A stretch of DNA of 52,450 nt, taken from the NCBI GenBank assembly GCA_011524525.1, contig WTKE01000051.1:1-52450 (forward strand), written 5' to 3'. This document shows positions 24,908-34,208 of this stretch, piece after piece. Made by a program: the position numbers and the translations under genes. This DNA comes from Bacillus sp. (in: firmicutes) (lineage in GTDB: Bacteria; Bacillota; Bacilli; Bacillales; Cytobacillaceae). A model generated the notes under the pieces. The model saw only the letters and a list, made by a program, of their open reading frames with translations, had not been told where the DNA came from and did no database searches. Within the stretch, counting starts at the first letter, position 1. The number at the start of each line of letters is the position of its first letter.

Positions 24908-26812
24908 GTGGATCTGTTATCAATTAAAGACCCTTCCTTTTTAAAAGGGCTTTCTCAACAACAACTACAAGACTTAAGTAACGACATCAGACAATTTTTA
25001 ATAGAAAAATTATCAGTTACGGGTGGGCATATCGGACCGAACTTAGGAGTAGTAGAGCTGACTATTGCTCTTCATACTTGTTTTTCTAGTCCAAAAGATA
25101 AAATTTTATGGGATGTTGGTCACCAATCTTATGTCCATAAAATTTTAACAGGTAGAGCCAGTGAGTTTGACACATTAAGACAATATAAAGGCTTATGCGG
25201 ATTTCCAAAGATGATTGAAAGTGAACATGATGTGTGGGAAACAGGACATAGTTCTACGTCTTTATCCGCTGCTATGGGAATGGCGATAGCAAGGGATTTA
25301 AAAAAGGAGAAATCTTTTGTTGTCCCAGTGATTGGTGATGGTGCATTAACTGGTGGAATGGCACTAGAGGCATTAAATCACATTGGTCATGAAAAGAAGA
25401 ACCTCATCGTTATCTTAAATGACAATGAGATGAGCATTGCACCGAATGTTGGAGCTCTTCACAGTATCTTAGGGCGATTACGAACAGCTGGGAAGTATCA
25501 CTGGGCGAAAGATGAACTAGAGTATTTGTTAAAGAAAATTCCTGCTGTTGGAGGGAAATTAGCAACAACGGCTGAGCGGATAAAAGATAGCCTGAAGTAT
25601 TTATTGGTTTCAGGTATGTTTTTTGAAGAGATGGGCTTTACGTATTTAGGACCAGTAGATGGTCATAATTATGATGAACTATTTGAAAATTTAGCTTACG
25701 CAAAAAAGACAGAAGGACCGGTTCTTTTACACATAATCACTAAAAAAGGGAAGGGATATCATCCAGCAGAAAGCGACGTAGTGGGTACTTGGCACGGAAC
25801 GGGGCCATATAAAATTGAAACAGGAGATTTCCCAAAACCAGCTCAAACTCCTCCGCCAGCATGGAGTAAACTGGTTAGTGAAACGGTTCGAAGACTGGCA
25901 CGAGAAGATGAGAGAATCGTTGCAATCACTCCTGCTATGCCTGTTGGTTCGAAGCTTGAGGGATTTGCGAGTGAATTCCCTGATCGTATGTTTGATGTAG
26001 GAATTGCTGAACAGCATGCAGCAACTGTTGCTGCAGGACTCGCGACCCAAAAGATGAAGCCGTTTTTAGCGATTTATTCGACTTTCCTACAACGTGCTTA
26101 TGATCAAGTGGTTCATGATATTTGCCGTCAAAATTTAAATGTTTTTATTGGGATTGATCGCGCAGGACTTGTAGGTGCTGATGGAGAAACTCATCAAGGA
26201 GTATTTGATATTGCCTTTATGAGACATGTGCCAAACATGGTGCTGATGATGCCTAAAGATGAAAACGAAGGACAACATATGGTCAATACAGCCTTAAAGT
26301 ATGATGATGGACCGATTGCCATGAGATTCCCTCGTGGAAATGGAGTGGGTGTTCCACTCGATGAGGAACTTAAAACAATTCCGATTGGTACTTGGGAAGT
26401 ATTAAAAGAAGGCGAAGATGTGGCTATTTTAACTTTTGGGACAACGATTCCAATGGCGTTAGAGGCAGCAAATCATCTTGAACAGCAGGGGATTCGTGTG
26501 AAGGTTGTCAATGCACGATTTATTAAACCGTTAGACCGTCAGATGCTCTTAGAACTTTTCGAACGTAATATGCCTGTATTAACAATTGAAGAAGCGATTC
26601 TTCAAGGTGGGTTTGGAAGTTCTGTTTTAGAGTTTGCAGCTGAAAATCGTTACTTTGATGCTATGATTGATCGTATGGGGATTCCAGATCAATTTATTGA
26701 GCATGGAAGTGTTGATGAATTATTGAAAGAAATTGATTTGACTGTGGATTCAACGATTCGGAAAGTAATCGAACTTACACAGGTTAAAGGGAAAAAGGGT
26801 TCACTTCTATGA
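24908..26812 (+). CDS. dxs: 1-deoxy-D-xylulose-5-phosphate synthase
   Basis: Dxs is the thiamine-diphosphate enzyme that joins pyruvate and glyceraldehyde 3-phosphate in the first step of the MEP isoprenoid pathway; the product also feeds thiamine and pyridoxal synthesis. The protein of about 634 residues has [10 protein letters not shown]-like [15 protein letters not shown], the TPP motif [15 protein letters not shown] with the downstream NDNEMSI, and transketolase features [12 protein letters not shown] and [18 protein letters not shown] at 24908 matches the B. subtilis start (MDLLSI); the GTG at 24896 would add four residues. Its ribosome-binding site is weak. Confidence 0.95.
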   Translation: MDLLSIKDPSFLKGLSQQQLQDLSNDIRQFLIEKLSVTGGHIGPNLGVVELTIALHTCFSSPKDKILWDVGHQSYVHKILTGRASEFDTLRQYKGLCGFPKMIESEHDVWETGHSSTSLSAAMGMAIARDLKKEKSFVVPVIGDGALTGGMALEALNHIGHEKKNLIVILNDNEMSIAPNVGALHSILGRLRTAGKYHWAKDELEYLLKKIPAVGGKLATTAERIKDSLKYLLVSGMFFEEMGFTYLGPVDGHNYDELFENLAYAKKTEGPVLLHIITKKGKGYHPAESDVVGTWHGTGPYKIETGDFPKPAQTPPPAWSKLVSETVRRLAREDERIVAITPAMPVGSKLEGFASEFPDRMFDVGIAEQHAATVAAGLATQKMKPFLAIYSTFLQRAYDQVVHDICRQNLNVFIGIDRAGLVGADGETHQGVFDIAFMRHVPNMVLMMPKDENEGQHMVNTALKYDDGPIAMRFPRGNGVGVPLDEELKTIPIGTWEVLKEGEDVAILTFGTTIPMALEAANHLEQQGIRVKVVNARFIKPLDRQMLLELFERNMPVLTIEEAILQGGFGSSVLEFAAENRYFDAMIDRMGIPDQFIEHGSVDELLKEIDLTVDSTIRKVIELTQVKGKKGSLL

Positions 26813-27651
26813 AAAGTAAAAAAGAAAGAATTGACGTCCTGTTAGTTGAACGTGGGTTAATCGAAACTAGAGAAAAAGCGAAAAGAGCGATCATGGCAGG
26901 ACTCGTATATAGCAATGAAAACCGGTTGGATAAACCAGGTGAGAAAATTAGCAGTGATCTGCCGTTAACGATAAAAGGCAATGTCATGCCCTATGTGAGT
27001 AGGGGTGGCTTAAAGTTAGAAAAAGCTCTGAAGGAATTTGACGTACATGTCGAAGGAAAGGTTTTGTTAGATATTGGAGCTTCCACCGGCGGATTCACGG
27101 ACTGTGCATTACAAAATGGGGCGAAACAATCGTATGCCTTAGATGTCGGATATAATCAGTTAGCATGGAAACTGAGACAAGATGAACGAGTCATCGTCAT
27201 GGAACGGACAAATTTTCGTTATGTGACACCAGCCGACCTTTCTGGTGAAATGCCGAATTTTGCTTCAATAGATGTTTCGTTTATATCATTAAAGCTTATA
27301 CTCCCTGTGTTAAAAACTCTTTTAGTGCCCAACAGTGATATTATTGCATTGGTCAAACCACAATTTGAGGCTGGTAGAGAAGAGGTAGGGAAAAAAGGGA
27401 TTGTAAGGGATCCAAAGGTTCATGAATCGGTCATAAATAAAATTATCGACCTTTCCTTGTCTCTTGGTTATGATGTCAATAATCTATCCTTCTCACCAAT
27501 CACCGGTGGCGATGGCAATATTGAGTTTTTACTCCATTTAGTCTGGGAAGGTGAAAAGGACCAAGGGAATAACCATCTTTCTAAGAAGCCAAGCCAAATT
27601 GTTTCAGAAGCTCATGAAGTATTAAAATCCAAGGGGAATGTTGAAGAATAA
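26809..27651 (+). CDS. yqxC: S4-domain/FtsJ-like rRNA methyltransferase (TlyA/YqxC family)
   Basis: The 280-residue protein has an N-terminal S4 RNA-binding domain ([28 protein letters not shown]) and a Rossmann methyltransferase domain with SAM motif [23 protein letters not shown] and [18 protein letters not shown]. TlyA homologues methylate ribose in 16S/23S rRNA; B. subtilis YqxC has this architecture. Its ATG overlaps the dxs stop (ATGA), indicating translational coupling. The stop codon lies within a terminator stem. Confidence 0.92.
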   Translation: MKSKKERIDVLLVERGLIETREKAKRAIMAGLVYSNENRLDKPGEKISSDLPLTIKGNVMPYVSRGGLKLEKALKEFDVHVEGKVLLDIGASTGGFTDCALQNGAKQSYALDVGYNQLAWKLRQDERVIVMERTNFRYVTPADLSGEMPNFASIDVSFISLKLILPVLKTLLVPNSDIIALVKPQFEAGREEVGKKGIVRDPKVHESVINKIIDLSLSLGYDVNNLSFSPITGGDGNIEFLLHLVWEGEKDQGNNHLSKKPSQIVSEAHEVLKSKGNVEE

Positions 27652-27676
27652 GCGTCATGCTTGTTCTTCTTTTTAG
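27643..27676 (+). terminator. Terminator overlapping the yqxC stop
   Basis: GAAGAA-AAGC and GCTT-TTCTTC form a stem with small mismatches around a 5-nt loop, followed by TTTTT. It ends the xse-ispA-dxs-yqxC unit. Confidence 0.8.
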
Positions 27677-27688
27677 TGTCGGTAAATT

Positions 27689-27724
27689 TTGACGAAATAA
27701 GCAAAAGGATGTATATTTATACAT
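27689..27724 (+). promoter_or_regulatory. argR promoter with an ARG box on the -10
   Basis: TTGACG (27689-27694) and TATATT (27712-27717) are spaced 17 nt apart, a good SigA promoter. The perfect dyad ATGTATA-TT-TATACAT (27709-27724) contains TGTATATTTATACA, which fits the ArgR/AhrC operator pattern TGNATWWWWATNCA. It covers the -10, so arginine-dependent autorepression is the simple reading. Confidence 0.75.
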
Positions 27725-27794
27725 ATATACTACAAAAGTTGAAAAAATATTACAAAATATTACAGAGTTTTTGAAAGCAATCAGGGGTGAAATC

Positions 27795-28244
27795 ATGAAT
27801 AAAGGTCAACGTCATATTAAAATTAGAGAAATCATTACAAGCAATGATATTGAGACACAAGATGAATTAGTTGATGAACTAAAGTTTGCTGGATTTAATG
27901 TAACACAAGCAACCATTTCGAGAGATATTAAAGAACTACACTTAGTAAAAGTACCGCTTATGGATGGAAGATACAAATATAGTCTTCCTGCCGATCAACG
28001 TTTTAATCCTCTTCAAAAATTAAAGAGAAATTTAATGGATGCCTTCGTTCGAATTGATAGTGCAGGTCACTTACTTGTTATGAAAACATTACCAGGTAAT
28101 GCCATGGCCATTGGTGCACTGATAGATAACTTAGATTGGGAAGAGATTTTAGGAACGATTTGTGGAGATGATACGATCCTCATTATTTGTAGAAAAGAAG
28201 AAGAAACGATTACGATTTCCAATCGATTCCTTGAAATGCTCTAA
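27795..28244 (+). CDS. argR: Arginine repressor/activator
   Basis: ArgR (AhrC) is a hexameric arginine-responsive regulator of arginine synthesis and catabolism. The 149-residue protein has an N-terminal winged helix ([33 protein letters not shown]) and a C-terminal arginine-binding oligomerisation domain with [34 protein letters not shown] at 27795 has GGGGTGA upstream and gives the same length as B. subtilis AhrC; an earlier ATG at 27771 has no site. An ARG box overlaps its promoter. recN follows 17 nt later. Confidence 0.96.
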   Translation: MNKGQRHIKIREIITSNDIETQDELVDELKFAGFNVTQATISRDIKELHLVKVPLMDGRYKYSLPADQRFNPLQKLKRNLMDAFVRIDSAGHLLVMKTLPGNAMAIGALIDNLDWEEILGTICGDDTILIICRKEEETITISNRFLEML

Positions 28245-28261
28245 AATAGAGGTGAAACCAG

Positions 28262-29950
28262 TTGTTAACCGAGTTGTCGATTAAAAACTTTGCAATTATT
28301 GAAAACCTAACGGTGTCCTTTACAAAAGGATTGACCGTATTGACAGGTGAAACAGGAGCAGGAAAATCGATTATAATCGATGCTGTTCATCTTCTTGTCG
28401 GGGGAAGAGGTTCGTCAGAATTTGTTCGACATGGGGAAGAAAAAGCTGAAATTGAAGGCCTTTTCCAATTAGAGAGTTTGACGCACCCCAGTTATCAAAA
28501 GGCCGAAGAGTTTGGTATAGAGATTGAAGAGGGAATGCTGATATTAAGAAGAGATATATCACAATCGGGTAAAAGTGTTTGTCGTATAAACGGCAAACTA
28601 GTGACGATCTCTACCTTGCGTGAAATAGGGTCAACATTAATTGATATTCATGGACAACATGAGCACCAAGAATTAATGGAGGAAGCTAAGCACCAAAAGC
28701 TTTTAGACCAATTTGGGGCAAAAGTAATATCAAGGCAACTTGAAGAGTATTCGAAATTATATCGAAGCTATGAGCAGACCGCTAAAAGGTTAAAAAGTTT
28801 AAGTGAAAATGAACAGAAAATGGCTCATCGACTGGATTTGATTCAATTTCAATTTGATGAGATACAAAAAGCACAGTTAGTGATTAATGAAGATGACCAA
28901 TTACTTGAAGAAAAGAAACGATTATCTAATTTTGAAAAGGTTTATGAGGGCCTTTCTAATAGTTATTCTGTGCTTCAAGGAGATCAAAAGGGATTGGATT
29001 GGATTGGTCTTTTAATGAGTCATTTAGAAGAGGTTTCAAGTGTCGATCAACAATATCAAGAGTTAGCTGAAACGGTTTCGACTAGTTACTATGCCTTAGA
29101 GGACGTCGCTAGAGAACTTAGAAGTAAAATGGATAGTCTGGAGTTCAACCCAGAACGTTTGCACGATATAGAAAGCAGACTGAACGAAATAAATCAGCTA
29201 AAGAGAAAATATGGAAAAACGATTGAAGAGATCATAGAATACTCAGCAACAATAGAAGAAGAGATAGAAACACTACAAAATAAAGAAACCCATATCAATG
29301 CCTTAAGCAAAGAACTAGCAGCTATAAAGAAAGATTTAGTTCTCGAAGCGAAAGAGTTGACCACCACACGGTTGCAGTTTGCGGAGAAGCTAACAAAATC
29401 GATTCACCGTGAATTAAAAGAGCTTTATATGGATAAAACAGTGTTTGAAGTACGTTTTCACTCGGATTATGATGTGTTCACTTCTACAGGTTGTGATCAA
29501 ATCGAATTTTTTATCTCAACAAATCCAGGAGAACCATTAAAACCTTTATCCAAAGTAGCATCAGGTGGAGAGTTATCGAGAATGATGCTAGCCTTAAAAA
29601 GCATTTTCTCTAAACATCAAGGTGTTACTTCCATTATTTTCGACGAAGTGGATACAGGTGTGTCAGGACGTGTTGCACAAGCAATTGCAGAAAAGATTTA
29701 CAAAGTGGCTGTTTCATCTCAGGTACTTTGTATATCCCATTTGCCTCAAGTGGCAGCTATGGCTGATACCCATCTTTATATTTCAAAGATTACCCAAAAA
29801 GGGAGAACAAAAACCTCAGTTCAATCATTAGCAGAGCCAGATAAGATAAAAGAAATCGGACGAATGATATCTGGAGTAGAAATTACCGATTTGACGCGTG
29901 AGCATGCGAAAGAATTACTCCATTTAGCTAAGGAAATGAAGGTAACTTGA
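28262..29950 (+). CDS. recN: DNA repair ATPase RecN
   Basis: RecN is an SMC-like protein that gathers at double-strand breaks and helps recombination. The 562-residue protein has Walker A GETGAGKSI at the N-terminus, an ABC signature in ASGGELSRMMLALK, Walker B in TSIIFDEVDTGVSG, and two coiled-coil stretches between. The start is TTG at 28262 with GAGGTGA upstream. The argR-recN pairing is typical of Bacillus. Confidence 0.97.
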   Translation: MLTELSIKNFAIIENLTVSFTKGLTVLTGETGAGKSIIIDAVHLLVGGRGSSEFVRHGEEKAEIEGLFQLESLTHPSYQKAEEFGIEIEEGMLILRRDISQSGKSVCRINGKLVTISTLREIGSTLIDIHGQHEHQELMEEAKHQKLLDQFGAKVISRQLEEYSKLYRSYEQTAKRLKSLSENEQKMAHRLDLIQFQFDEIQKAQLVINEDDQLLEEKKRLSNFEKVYEGLSNSYSVLQGDQKGLDWIGLLMSHLEEVSSVDQQYQELAETVSTSYYALEDVARELRSKMDSLEFNPERLHDIESRLNEINQLKRKYGKTIEEIIEYSATIEEEIETLQNKETHINALSKELAAIKKDLVLEAKELTTTRLQFAEKLTKSIHRELKELYMDKTVFEVRFHSDYDVFTSTGCDQIEFFISTNPGEPLKPLSKVASGGELSRMMLALKSIFSKHQGVTSIIFDEVDTGVSGRVAQAIAEKIYKVAVSSQVLCISHLPQVAAMADTHLYISKITQKGRTKTSVQSLAEPDKIKEIGRMISGVEITDLTREHAKELLHLAKEMKVT

Positions 29951-29980
29951 AAAGCTATCCATAACGGGTAGCTTTTTTAT
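29949..29980 (+). terminator. Terminator after recN
   Basis: AAAGCTA-CC and GG-TAGCTTT form a stem around ATAAC, followed by TTTTTT. It starts at the recN stop codon. Confidence 0.83.
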
Positions 29981-29990
29981 ATCGGAAAAG

Positions 29991-30021
29991 GTTATAAATG
30001 CGCCTTAAGCAGGCAAAATTA
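29991..30021 (+). promoter_or_regulatory. Forespore (SigF-type) promoter of spoIVB
   Basis: GGCAAAATTA (30012-30021) matches the sigma-F -10 pattern GGnnAnAhTR at every fixed position. A -35-like GTTATA (29991-29996) lies 15 nt upstream. spoIVB is forespore-expressed under SigF and SigG in B. subtilis. Confidence 0.65.
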
Positions 30022-30080
30022 AAGATGTAGCCATAAAGAAGAAAAAAGTGTGTGTGGACTAGAAGCGAGGAGAGTGAAAG

Positions 30081-31370
30081 ATGTTGAGGCATGAACTTCT
30101 TAGAAAAATAATTGGTGGAATTCTCCTTGTTTCATTAGTTGCCATAGGATTTTCGAAACCGTTTCAAGAATATCTTAGTATCCCCAAAAGCGTTACCCTG
30201 TTTGAAGGTGAAAACCTTATTTTACAAAAATCTACTCCTGTATCTGCTGCCGTCACAGCAAATTCAACTCTTTCTATTCAACAAGATGATCAAACCGTGT
30301 CATTACAAGCAAAGAAATACGGGAAAGATGAAATGCTGCTTGAACTAGCAGGTTTCCCTATTAAAAAGGTCGATGTAGATGTATTAAAGGATTTTAAAGT
30401 TATTCCAGGTGGACAGTCTATCGGTGTAAAGCTTAATACGGTAGGAGTCCTTGTCGTTGGTCACCATCAAGTAAATACAGCAGAAGGAAAGAAATCTCCA
30501 GGTGAAATTGCAGGAATTAAAGTTGGCGACATTATTACAAAGATTAACGGTCAAAAGATTGAAAAAATGTCAGATGTAGCACCATTTGTTCAAACAGCAG
30601 GACAAAAGGGAGAACCATTAAATATTGAAGTAAGCAGAGAAGATGGCAAAATTGAAACAAAGCTTATGCCATTAAAAGAAACTGGAGAAGAGAATTTTAA
30701 ACTTGGCTTATATATTCGTGACTCGGCAGCTGGTATTGGAACGATGACGTTTTATCATCCTGAATCGAAAAAGTATGGTGCTTTAGGACATGTTATTTCG
30801 GACATGGACACGAAAAAGCCTATCGTAGTTGAGGATGGTCAAATTGTCCGCTCAACAGTCACGTCTATTGAAAAAGGAAGCAATGGAGATCCAGGTGAAA
30901 AACTTGCCCGTTTCTCTTCCGATAAAGAAGTAATTGGTGACATTCAAAGAAATAGCCCTTTTGGAATATTTGGTAAGCTTTCAAAAGGAATTACCAATGG
31001 AGTAATGGATAAAGCCCTTCCAATAGCCCTCTCACATCAGGTTAAGGAAGGTCCGGCTAAGATATTAACGGTTGTAGATAATGATCAAGTAAAATTATTT
31101 GATATCGAAATTGTTAGCACCATTCCACAAAAGTTTCCGGCAACAAAAGGTATGGTCATTAAGGTAACTGACCCAGAATTACTTGAGAAAACAGGTGGGA
31201 TTGTTCAAGGGATGAGCGGAAGTCCAATCATACAGGATGATAAGGTGGTTGGTGCTGTAACACATGTGTTCGTCAACGACCCTACTTCAGGCTACGGAGT
31301 TCATATCGAATGGATGCTAAATGAAGCAGGCATCGATATATACGAAAAACCAAGAGAAAAGGCGAGTTAA
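30081..31370 (+). CDS. spoIVB: Stage IV sporulation serine peptidase SpoIVB
   Basis: SpoIVB is secreted by the forespore into the intermembrane space, where it cleaves SpoIVFA to trigger pro-SigK processing. The 429-residue protein has an N-terminal membrane anchor (about residues 11-25), a PDZ domain (about 115-200, [20 protein letters not shown]) and an S55 peptidase domain with the catalytic His in LGHVISDMD and Ser in GMSGSP. GAGGAGAG precedes the ATG. A forespore-type promoter and a terminator bracket it as a single-gene unit. Confidence 0.96.
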   Translation: MLRHELLRKIIGGILLVSLVAIGFSKPFQEYLSIPKSVTLFEGENLILQKSTPVSAAVTANSTLSIQQDDQTVSLQAKKYGKDEMLLELAGFPIKKVDVDVLKDFKVIPGGQSIGVKLNTVGVLVVGHHQVNTAEGKKSPGEIAGIKVGDIITKINGQKIEKMSDVAPFVQTAGQKGEPLNIEVSREDGKIETKLMPLKETGEENFKLGLYIRDSAAGIGTMTFYHPESKKYGALGHVISDMDTKKPIVVEDGQIVRSTVTSIEKGSNGDPGEKLARFSSDKEVIGDIQRNSPFGIFGKLSKGITNGVMDKALPIALSHQVKEGPAKILTVVDNDQVKLFDIEIVSTIPQKFPATKGMVIKVTDPELLEKTGGIVQGMSGSPIIQDDKVVGAVTHVFVNDPTSGYGVHIEWMLNEAGIDIYEKPREKAS

Positions 31371-31400
31371 GGTGGAGGCTTACGCCTCTCCTTTTTTTTA
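31371..31400 (+). terminator. Terminator after spoIVB
   Basis: AAGG-GGAGGC pairs with GCCTCTCCTT (one bulge) around TTAC and is followed by eight T residues. Confidence 0.85.
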
Positions 31401-31418
31401 TTCGAAAAATAAAGATTT

Positions 31419-31425
31419 TTCGACA
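31419..31425 (-). promoter_or_regulatory. Spo0A box upstream of spo0A
   Basis: TTCGACA is the exact reverse complement of the 0A box TGTCGAA, located about 180 nt before the spo0A start. B. subtilis spo0A has several such boxes upstream that set its own expression. A partial copy (GTCGAA) is also present at about 31440. Confidence 0.6.
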
Positions 31426-31508
31426 AAATTACAGAATAAGTCGAATACGGGCGAAAACCGAAGAAAAATAGAGATTTATACCATTTTTTTAGATTTTTTC
31501 AAAAAAGA

Positions 31509-31537
31509 AAAGGATTTACTGTTGCATTGTCGAATTG
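31509..31537 (+). promoter_or_regulatory. SigH promoter of spo0A with overlapping 0A box
   Basis: The -35 AAAGGATTT (31509-31517) and -10 GTCGAATTG (31529-31537) match the sigma-H pattern (AGGAwwT and GAATww) at 11-12 nt spacing. An exact 0A box TGTCGAA (31528-31534) overlaps the -10, so Spo0A-P binding would directly affect this promoter. B. subtilis has an equivalent SigH promoter (Ps). Confidence 0.75.
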
Positions 31538-31600
31538 GTTAGTAGATTATATATATAGATAACTGTTCAGGTGAGAATACTTTCGAGGAGGAAACATTTA

Positions 31601-32404
31601 GTGAAAAAGATAAAAGTATGTGTAGTTGATGATAATAGAGAGCTTGTTGGTTTACTTAAGGACTATTTAGTGTCCCAAGAAGATATGGAAGTCGTTGGTT
31701 CAGCTCATAATGGTCAAGAATGTCTAGATTTATTAGATAAAGTGTCTCCTGATGTTCTTGTTTTGGATATCATTATGCCACACTTAGACGGACTAGCGGT
31801 TCTTGAAAAGTTGCGTGAAACTCGAAAGTCTCCAATGCCGAACGTTATTATGCTTACAGCATTCGGTCAAGAGGATGTTACTAAGAAAGCGGTAGAATTA
31901 GGAGCTTCTTACTTTATCTTAAAACCATTTGATTTAGAAAATTTAGGAAACCATATTCGTCAAGTGAGTGGAAAAACAAGCGCTGTCATGAGAACGACCT
32001 CACCATTAACAACTAGTCCAATGTATCGTCACCAAATGGAATCAAAACCGAAAAATTTGGATGCAAGTATTACTAGCATCATCCATGAAATTGGTGTACC
32101 AGCTCATATTAAGGGGTATTTATATTTACGTGAAGCAATTTCAATGGTTTACAACGATATCGAACTTCTTGGATCCATTACGAAGGTATTATATCCTGAT
32201 ATTGCAAAGAAATATAATACTACGGCTAGCCGGGTAGAACGTGCCATTCGACATGCTATTGAGGTAGCTTGGAGTCGAGGGAATATTGACAGCATTTCGA
32301 GTCTTTTCGGTTATACAGTGAGCATGTCAAAAGCAAAACCAACAAATTCAGAATTCATCGCAATGGTTGCTGATAAGCTTCGTCTAGAACACAAGGCTTC
32401 TTGA
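31601..32404 (+). CDS. spo0A: Sporulation master regulator Spo0A
   Basis: Spo0A is the phosphorelay response regulator that starts sporulation. The 267-residue protein has a receiver domain with Asp10, Asp11, phospho-acceptor Asp56 ([12 protein letters not shown]) and Lys108 (YFILKPFD), then a C-terminal DNA-binding domain with the conserved [19 protein letters not shown] and [20 protein letters not shown] helices. GTG at 31601 follows GAGGAGG and gives the same length as B. subtilis Spo0A; an in-frame ATG 30 nt earlier would include that site. Confidence 0.98.
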   Translation: MKKIKVCVVDDNRELVGLLKDYLVSQEDMEVVGSAHNGQECLDLLDKVSPDVLVLDIIMPHLDGLAVLEKLRETRKSPMPNVIMLTAFGQEDVTKKAVELGASYFILKPFDLENLGNHIRQVSGKTSAVMRTTSPLTTSPMYRHQMESKPKNLDASITSIIHEIGVPAHIKGYLYLREAISMVYNDIELLGSITKVLYPDIAKKYNTTASRVERAIRHAIEVAWSRGNIDSISSLFGYTVSMSKAKPTNSEFIAMVADKLRLEHKAS

Positions 32405-32459
32405 AAGAGTTAGTAGAAAAGTAAAGCCATCATTCAATATTATTTTTAATAAGGAAAGT

Positions 32460-32492
32460 TCAAACCCAATGACAACTGTTCATTGGGTTTGT
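32460..32492. terminator. Terminator between spo0A and the coat-like gene
   Basis: CAAACCCAATG and CATTGGGTTTG form an 11-bp perfect stem around a 9-nt loop between two convergent genes. The T-tract is interrupted, so it may act in both directions with moderate strength. Confidence 0.7.
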
Positions 32493-32508
32493 TGGTTTAT
32501 AGGGATGA

Positions 32509-33309
32509 TTAATAATGATGGTGGTTATCATTATCATCGTCTTGTTTACAAACATGTTTCTGCATTTTAACCTGTTGATTTTGTAGTACCTTTAAAGTCA
32601 GTTCAACAACCATTTTTTCTTCAATTTTTGTAAAGGTCCCTTCCTCAAATGGTGCACAGATTTCTCCCTCTGGGCCAAAGACGGTTCCCATTTTTCTATT
32701 TAAGGCTTCATCCATTTCAATAAAATGACTTGCGATTAATTCGCAATAAGGTAGCTCGTTGAAAACCTCACCACTAATTTGGTTGTACTCGGAGAGGTCT
32801 GCTGAAAGCAATTTTTCTTTGGAAGCATATCCATGAGGTAGTGGGGAAGACATGAAATACTCGAACTCAGTCGTTTTAGGACCAGCTTTAAAAGCAGGTT
32901 TGCTTAAAAAGTCTATTTGAGTAACTGCTTGAAAGGGGACATCGACCGTTAATGAGTGAATGCTTGAAGAGACAAAATCTTTCCCTCCTGATTTAGGTGT
33001 TGCATATTGAATGTTTTTTCTAACAAATCCCTTTAAGAATAGCTTGTTTGTCGGTAGCAATAGACGACATTGTACTAGCTTTAGGTTTTTCTTGATTTTT
33101 TTGATTTCTAATACAGGCTCAGGAAACTCAATAATGGAATCAAGGTCGATTTGTACAGTTGTTTCTCCTAAAACTACAGGAACTTTCATGAAAGGATACG
33201 AATTAACAACCTCTGGTGTTACGGGTGTGTTACTTACCTCTTGTTGAACAGATGATGATTTTACAACTTTCTTTTTTCCGTGAGAATCATGATGTTCAAA
33301 AAATGACAT
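32509..33309 (-). CDS. Spore-coat-like protein with SPOCS-type domain and acidic/His tail (A)
   Basis: I do not recognise a named gene. The 266-residue protein has a Ser/Val-rich N-terminus, a beta-rich region (KVPVVLGETTVQIDLDSII, then LFLKGFVRKNIQYA and IHSLTVDVPFQAVTQIDF) resembling SPOCS/DUF3794 and CotE-like spore proteins, a middle segment containing ELPYCELIASHFIEMDEA, and an extreme C-terminus rich in Asp, Asn and His (QDDDNDNHHHY) that could bind metal. The ATG has AAAGGGG upstream. A CATACACTA -10 at 33347-33355 (reverse) points to mother-cell expression. The next reverse gene is a shorter paralogue, so this is probably a coat or exosporium component; that role is inference. Confidence 0.65.
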   Translation of the reverse strand: MSFFEHHDSHGKKKVVKSSSVQQEVSNTPVTPEVVNSYPFMKVPVVLGETTVQIDLDSIIEFPEPVLEIKKIKKNLKLVQCRLLLPTNKLFLKGFVRKNIQYATPKSGGKDFVSSSIHSLTVDVPFQAVTQIDFLSKPAFKAGPKTTEFEYFMSSPLPHGYASKEKLLSADLSEYNQISGEVFNELPYCELIASHFIEMDEALNRKMGTVFGPEGEICAPFEEGTFTKIEEKMVVELTLKVLQNQQVKMQKHVCKQDDDNDNHHHY

Positions 33310-33346
33310 ATAAACTTTCCCCTTTCTGATGCTTGTTTTACATGAT

Positions 33347-33373
33347 TAGTGTATGAGTCGCTTGTCCTTATGT
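33347..33373 (-). promoter_or_regulatory. Mother-cell (SigK/SigE-type) promoter of coat-like gene A
   Basis: Read on the reverse strand, CATACACTA (33355-33347) matches the SigK -10 CATAnnnTA exactly and also CATACAnT of SigE. ACA at 33373-33371 gives a SigK-like -35 with 16-nt spacing. The two sigma factors cannot be told apart by eye. Confidence 0.6.
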
Positions 33374-33415
33374 ATGGACTAATGGACGAGTGTTTTAGCC
33401 TGTTTTGTCTTGTGC

Positions 33416-33456
33416 AAACCAAAGAAGGAACCATACAAGCAGTTCCTTCTGGTCTA
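33416..33456 (-). terminator. Terminator of coat-like gene B
   Basis: On the reverse strand AGAAGGAAC and GTTCCTTCT pair around a loop, with outer ACC/GGT pairing, followed by TTTGGTTT. It separates the two coat-like genes, so each is probably transcribed alone. Confidence 0.7.
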
Positions 33457-34035
33457 AAGTTTAATTATTTGGTTTTGCCATATCCTGAACTGTTTTTCAC
33501 AATATACATCCAATAATAGAATGGAGTTACTACCCTCTTCATTTATATCCTTTGTTGTAATCATTTTGGTAGATATAATTTCTAATATAGGCGCTTCATT
33601 TTGATAAATTGTTTGTTCAAAGTGACTGGAAGATTCTGTTTGTTGGTTTTCGTTAATGAAATCATACTGTGTTTTTTCATTGCTTAATGGAATTATTGGA
33701 GGATATGTATAATCTAATTGACATGTTTTTTTCCAAGGAATAAGAAGATTTTCCATGTGTATGTTAGTGTTGTTTAGTTTGGTATAGGTGATTTCAGCAT
33801 GAAGTTTACCGGAAATCCAAAGTCGATTTGCTACTAGGTTTATTTGATATTCAGGGTGAGTGGTAGTCCAGTTAATGTCTAATATTTTGTTTGTTCTTTC
33901 ACTAATTTTAATGTTTTTATTAATCGTAAAGTCAAATCTTGAATGAACGATTTCAACTGGTACTCTTATATAACGGGGGACGACTGGGTTAGAATTTGAA
34001 TGTTGCTCATAAGCGTGATGATTATTTTCATTCAT
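33454..34035 (-). CDS. Spore-coat-like protein, shorter paralogue (B)
   Basis: I do not recognise a named gene. The 193-residue protein aligns by eye with the neighbouring 266-residue protein: IRVPVEIVHSRFDFTI matches its KVPVVLGETTVQIDL, NRLWISGKLHAEITYT matches its NKLFLKGFVRKNIQYA, and IHMENLLIPWKKTCQLDY matches its IHSLTVDVPFQAVTQIDF. The N-terminus is Asn/His-rich. The predicted all-beta pattern fits a SPOCS/DUF3794-like fold. It lacks the acidic-His tail. TAGGGA lies upstream of the ATG. It is probably a spore surface protein; this is inference from similarity and neighbours. Confidence 0.6.
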   Translation of the reverse strand: MNENNHHAYEQHSNSNPVVPRYIRVPVEIVHSRFDFTINKNIKISERTNKILDINWTTTHPEYQINLVANRLWISGKLHAEITYTKLNNTNIHMENLLIPWKKTCQLDYTYPPIIPLSNEKTQYDFINENQQTESSSHFEQTIYQNEAPILEIISTKMITTKDINEEGSNSILLLDVYCEKQFRIWQNQIIKL

Positions 34036-34143
34036 AAAGATCCCTACTTACATATAAGATATTTACTTAAAAATATGATATTGCTTTTATAGTTATCACT
34101 GGTTAGGACAAAGTTTTGTTTTTATATGAAGTAGATTGAACAC

Positions 34144-34174
34144 GTATATTCAAGTAAGGATCTTTCATATATAC
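34144..34174 (+). promoter_or_regulatory. Candidate SigE promoter of the FapA-domain gene
   Basis: GTATATT (34144-34150) resembles the SigE -35 (KMATATT, one mismatch), and CATATATAC (34166-34174) is a partial -10 match, with a 15-nt spacer. This is weaker than the spoIIIA promoter. Confidence 0.4.
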
Positions 34175-34208
34175 TTAAAGTACTATTATGATTAGGGTGA
34201 CGGCATTC

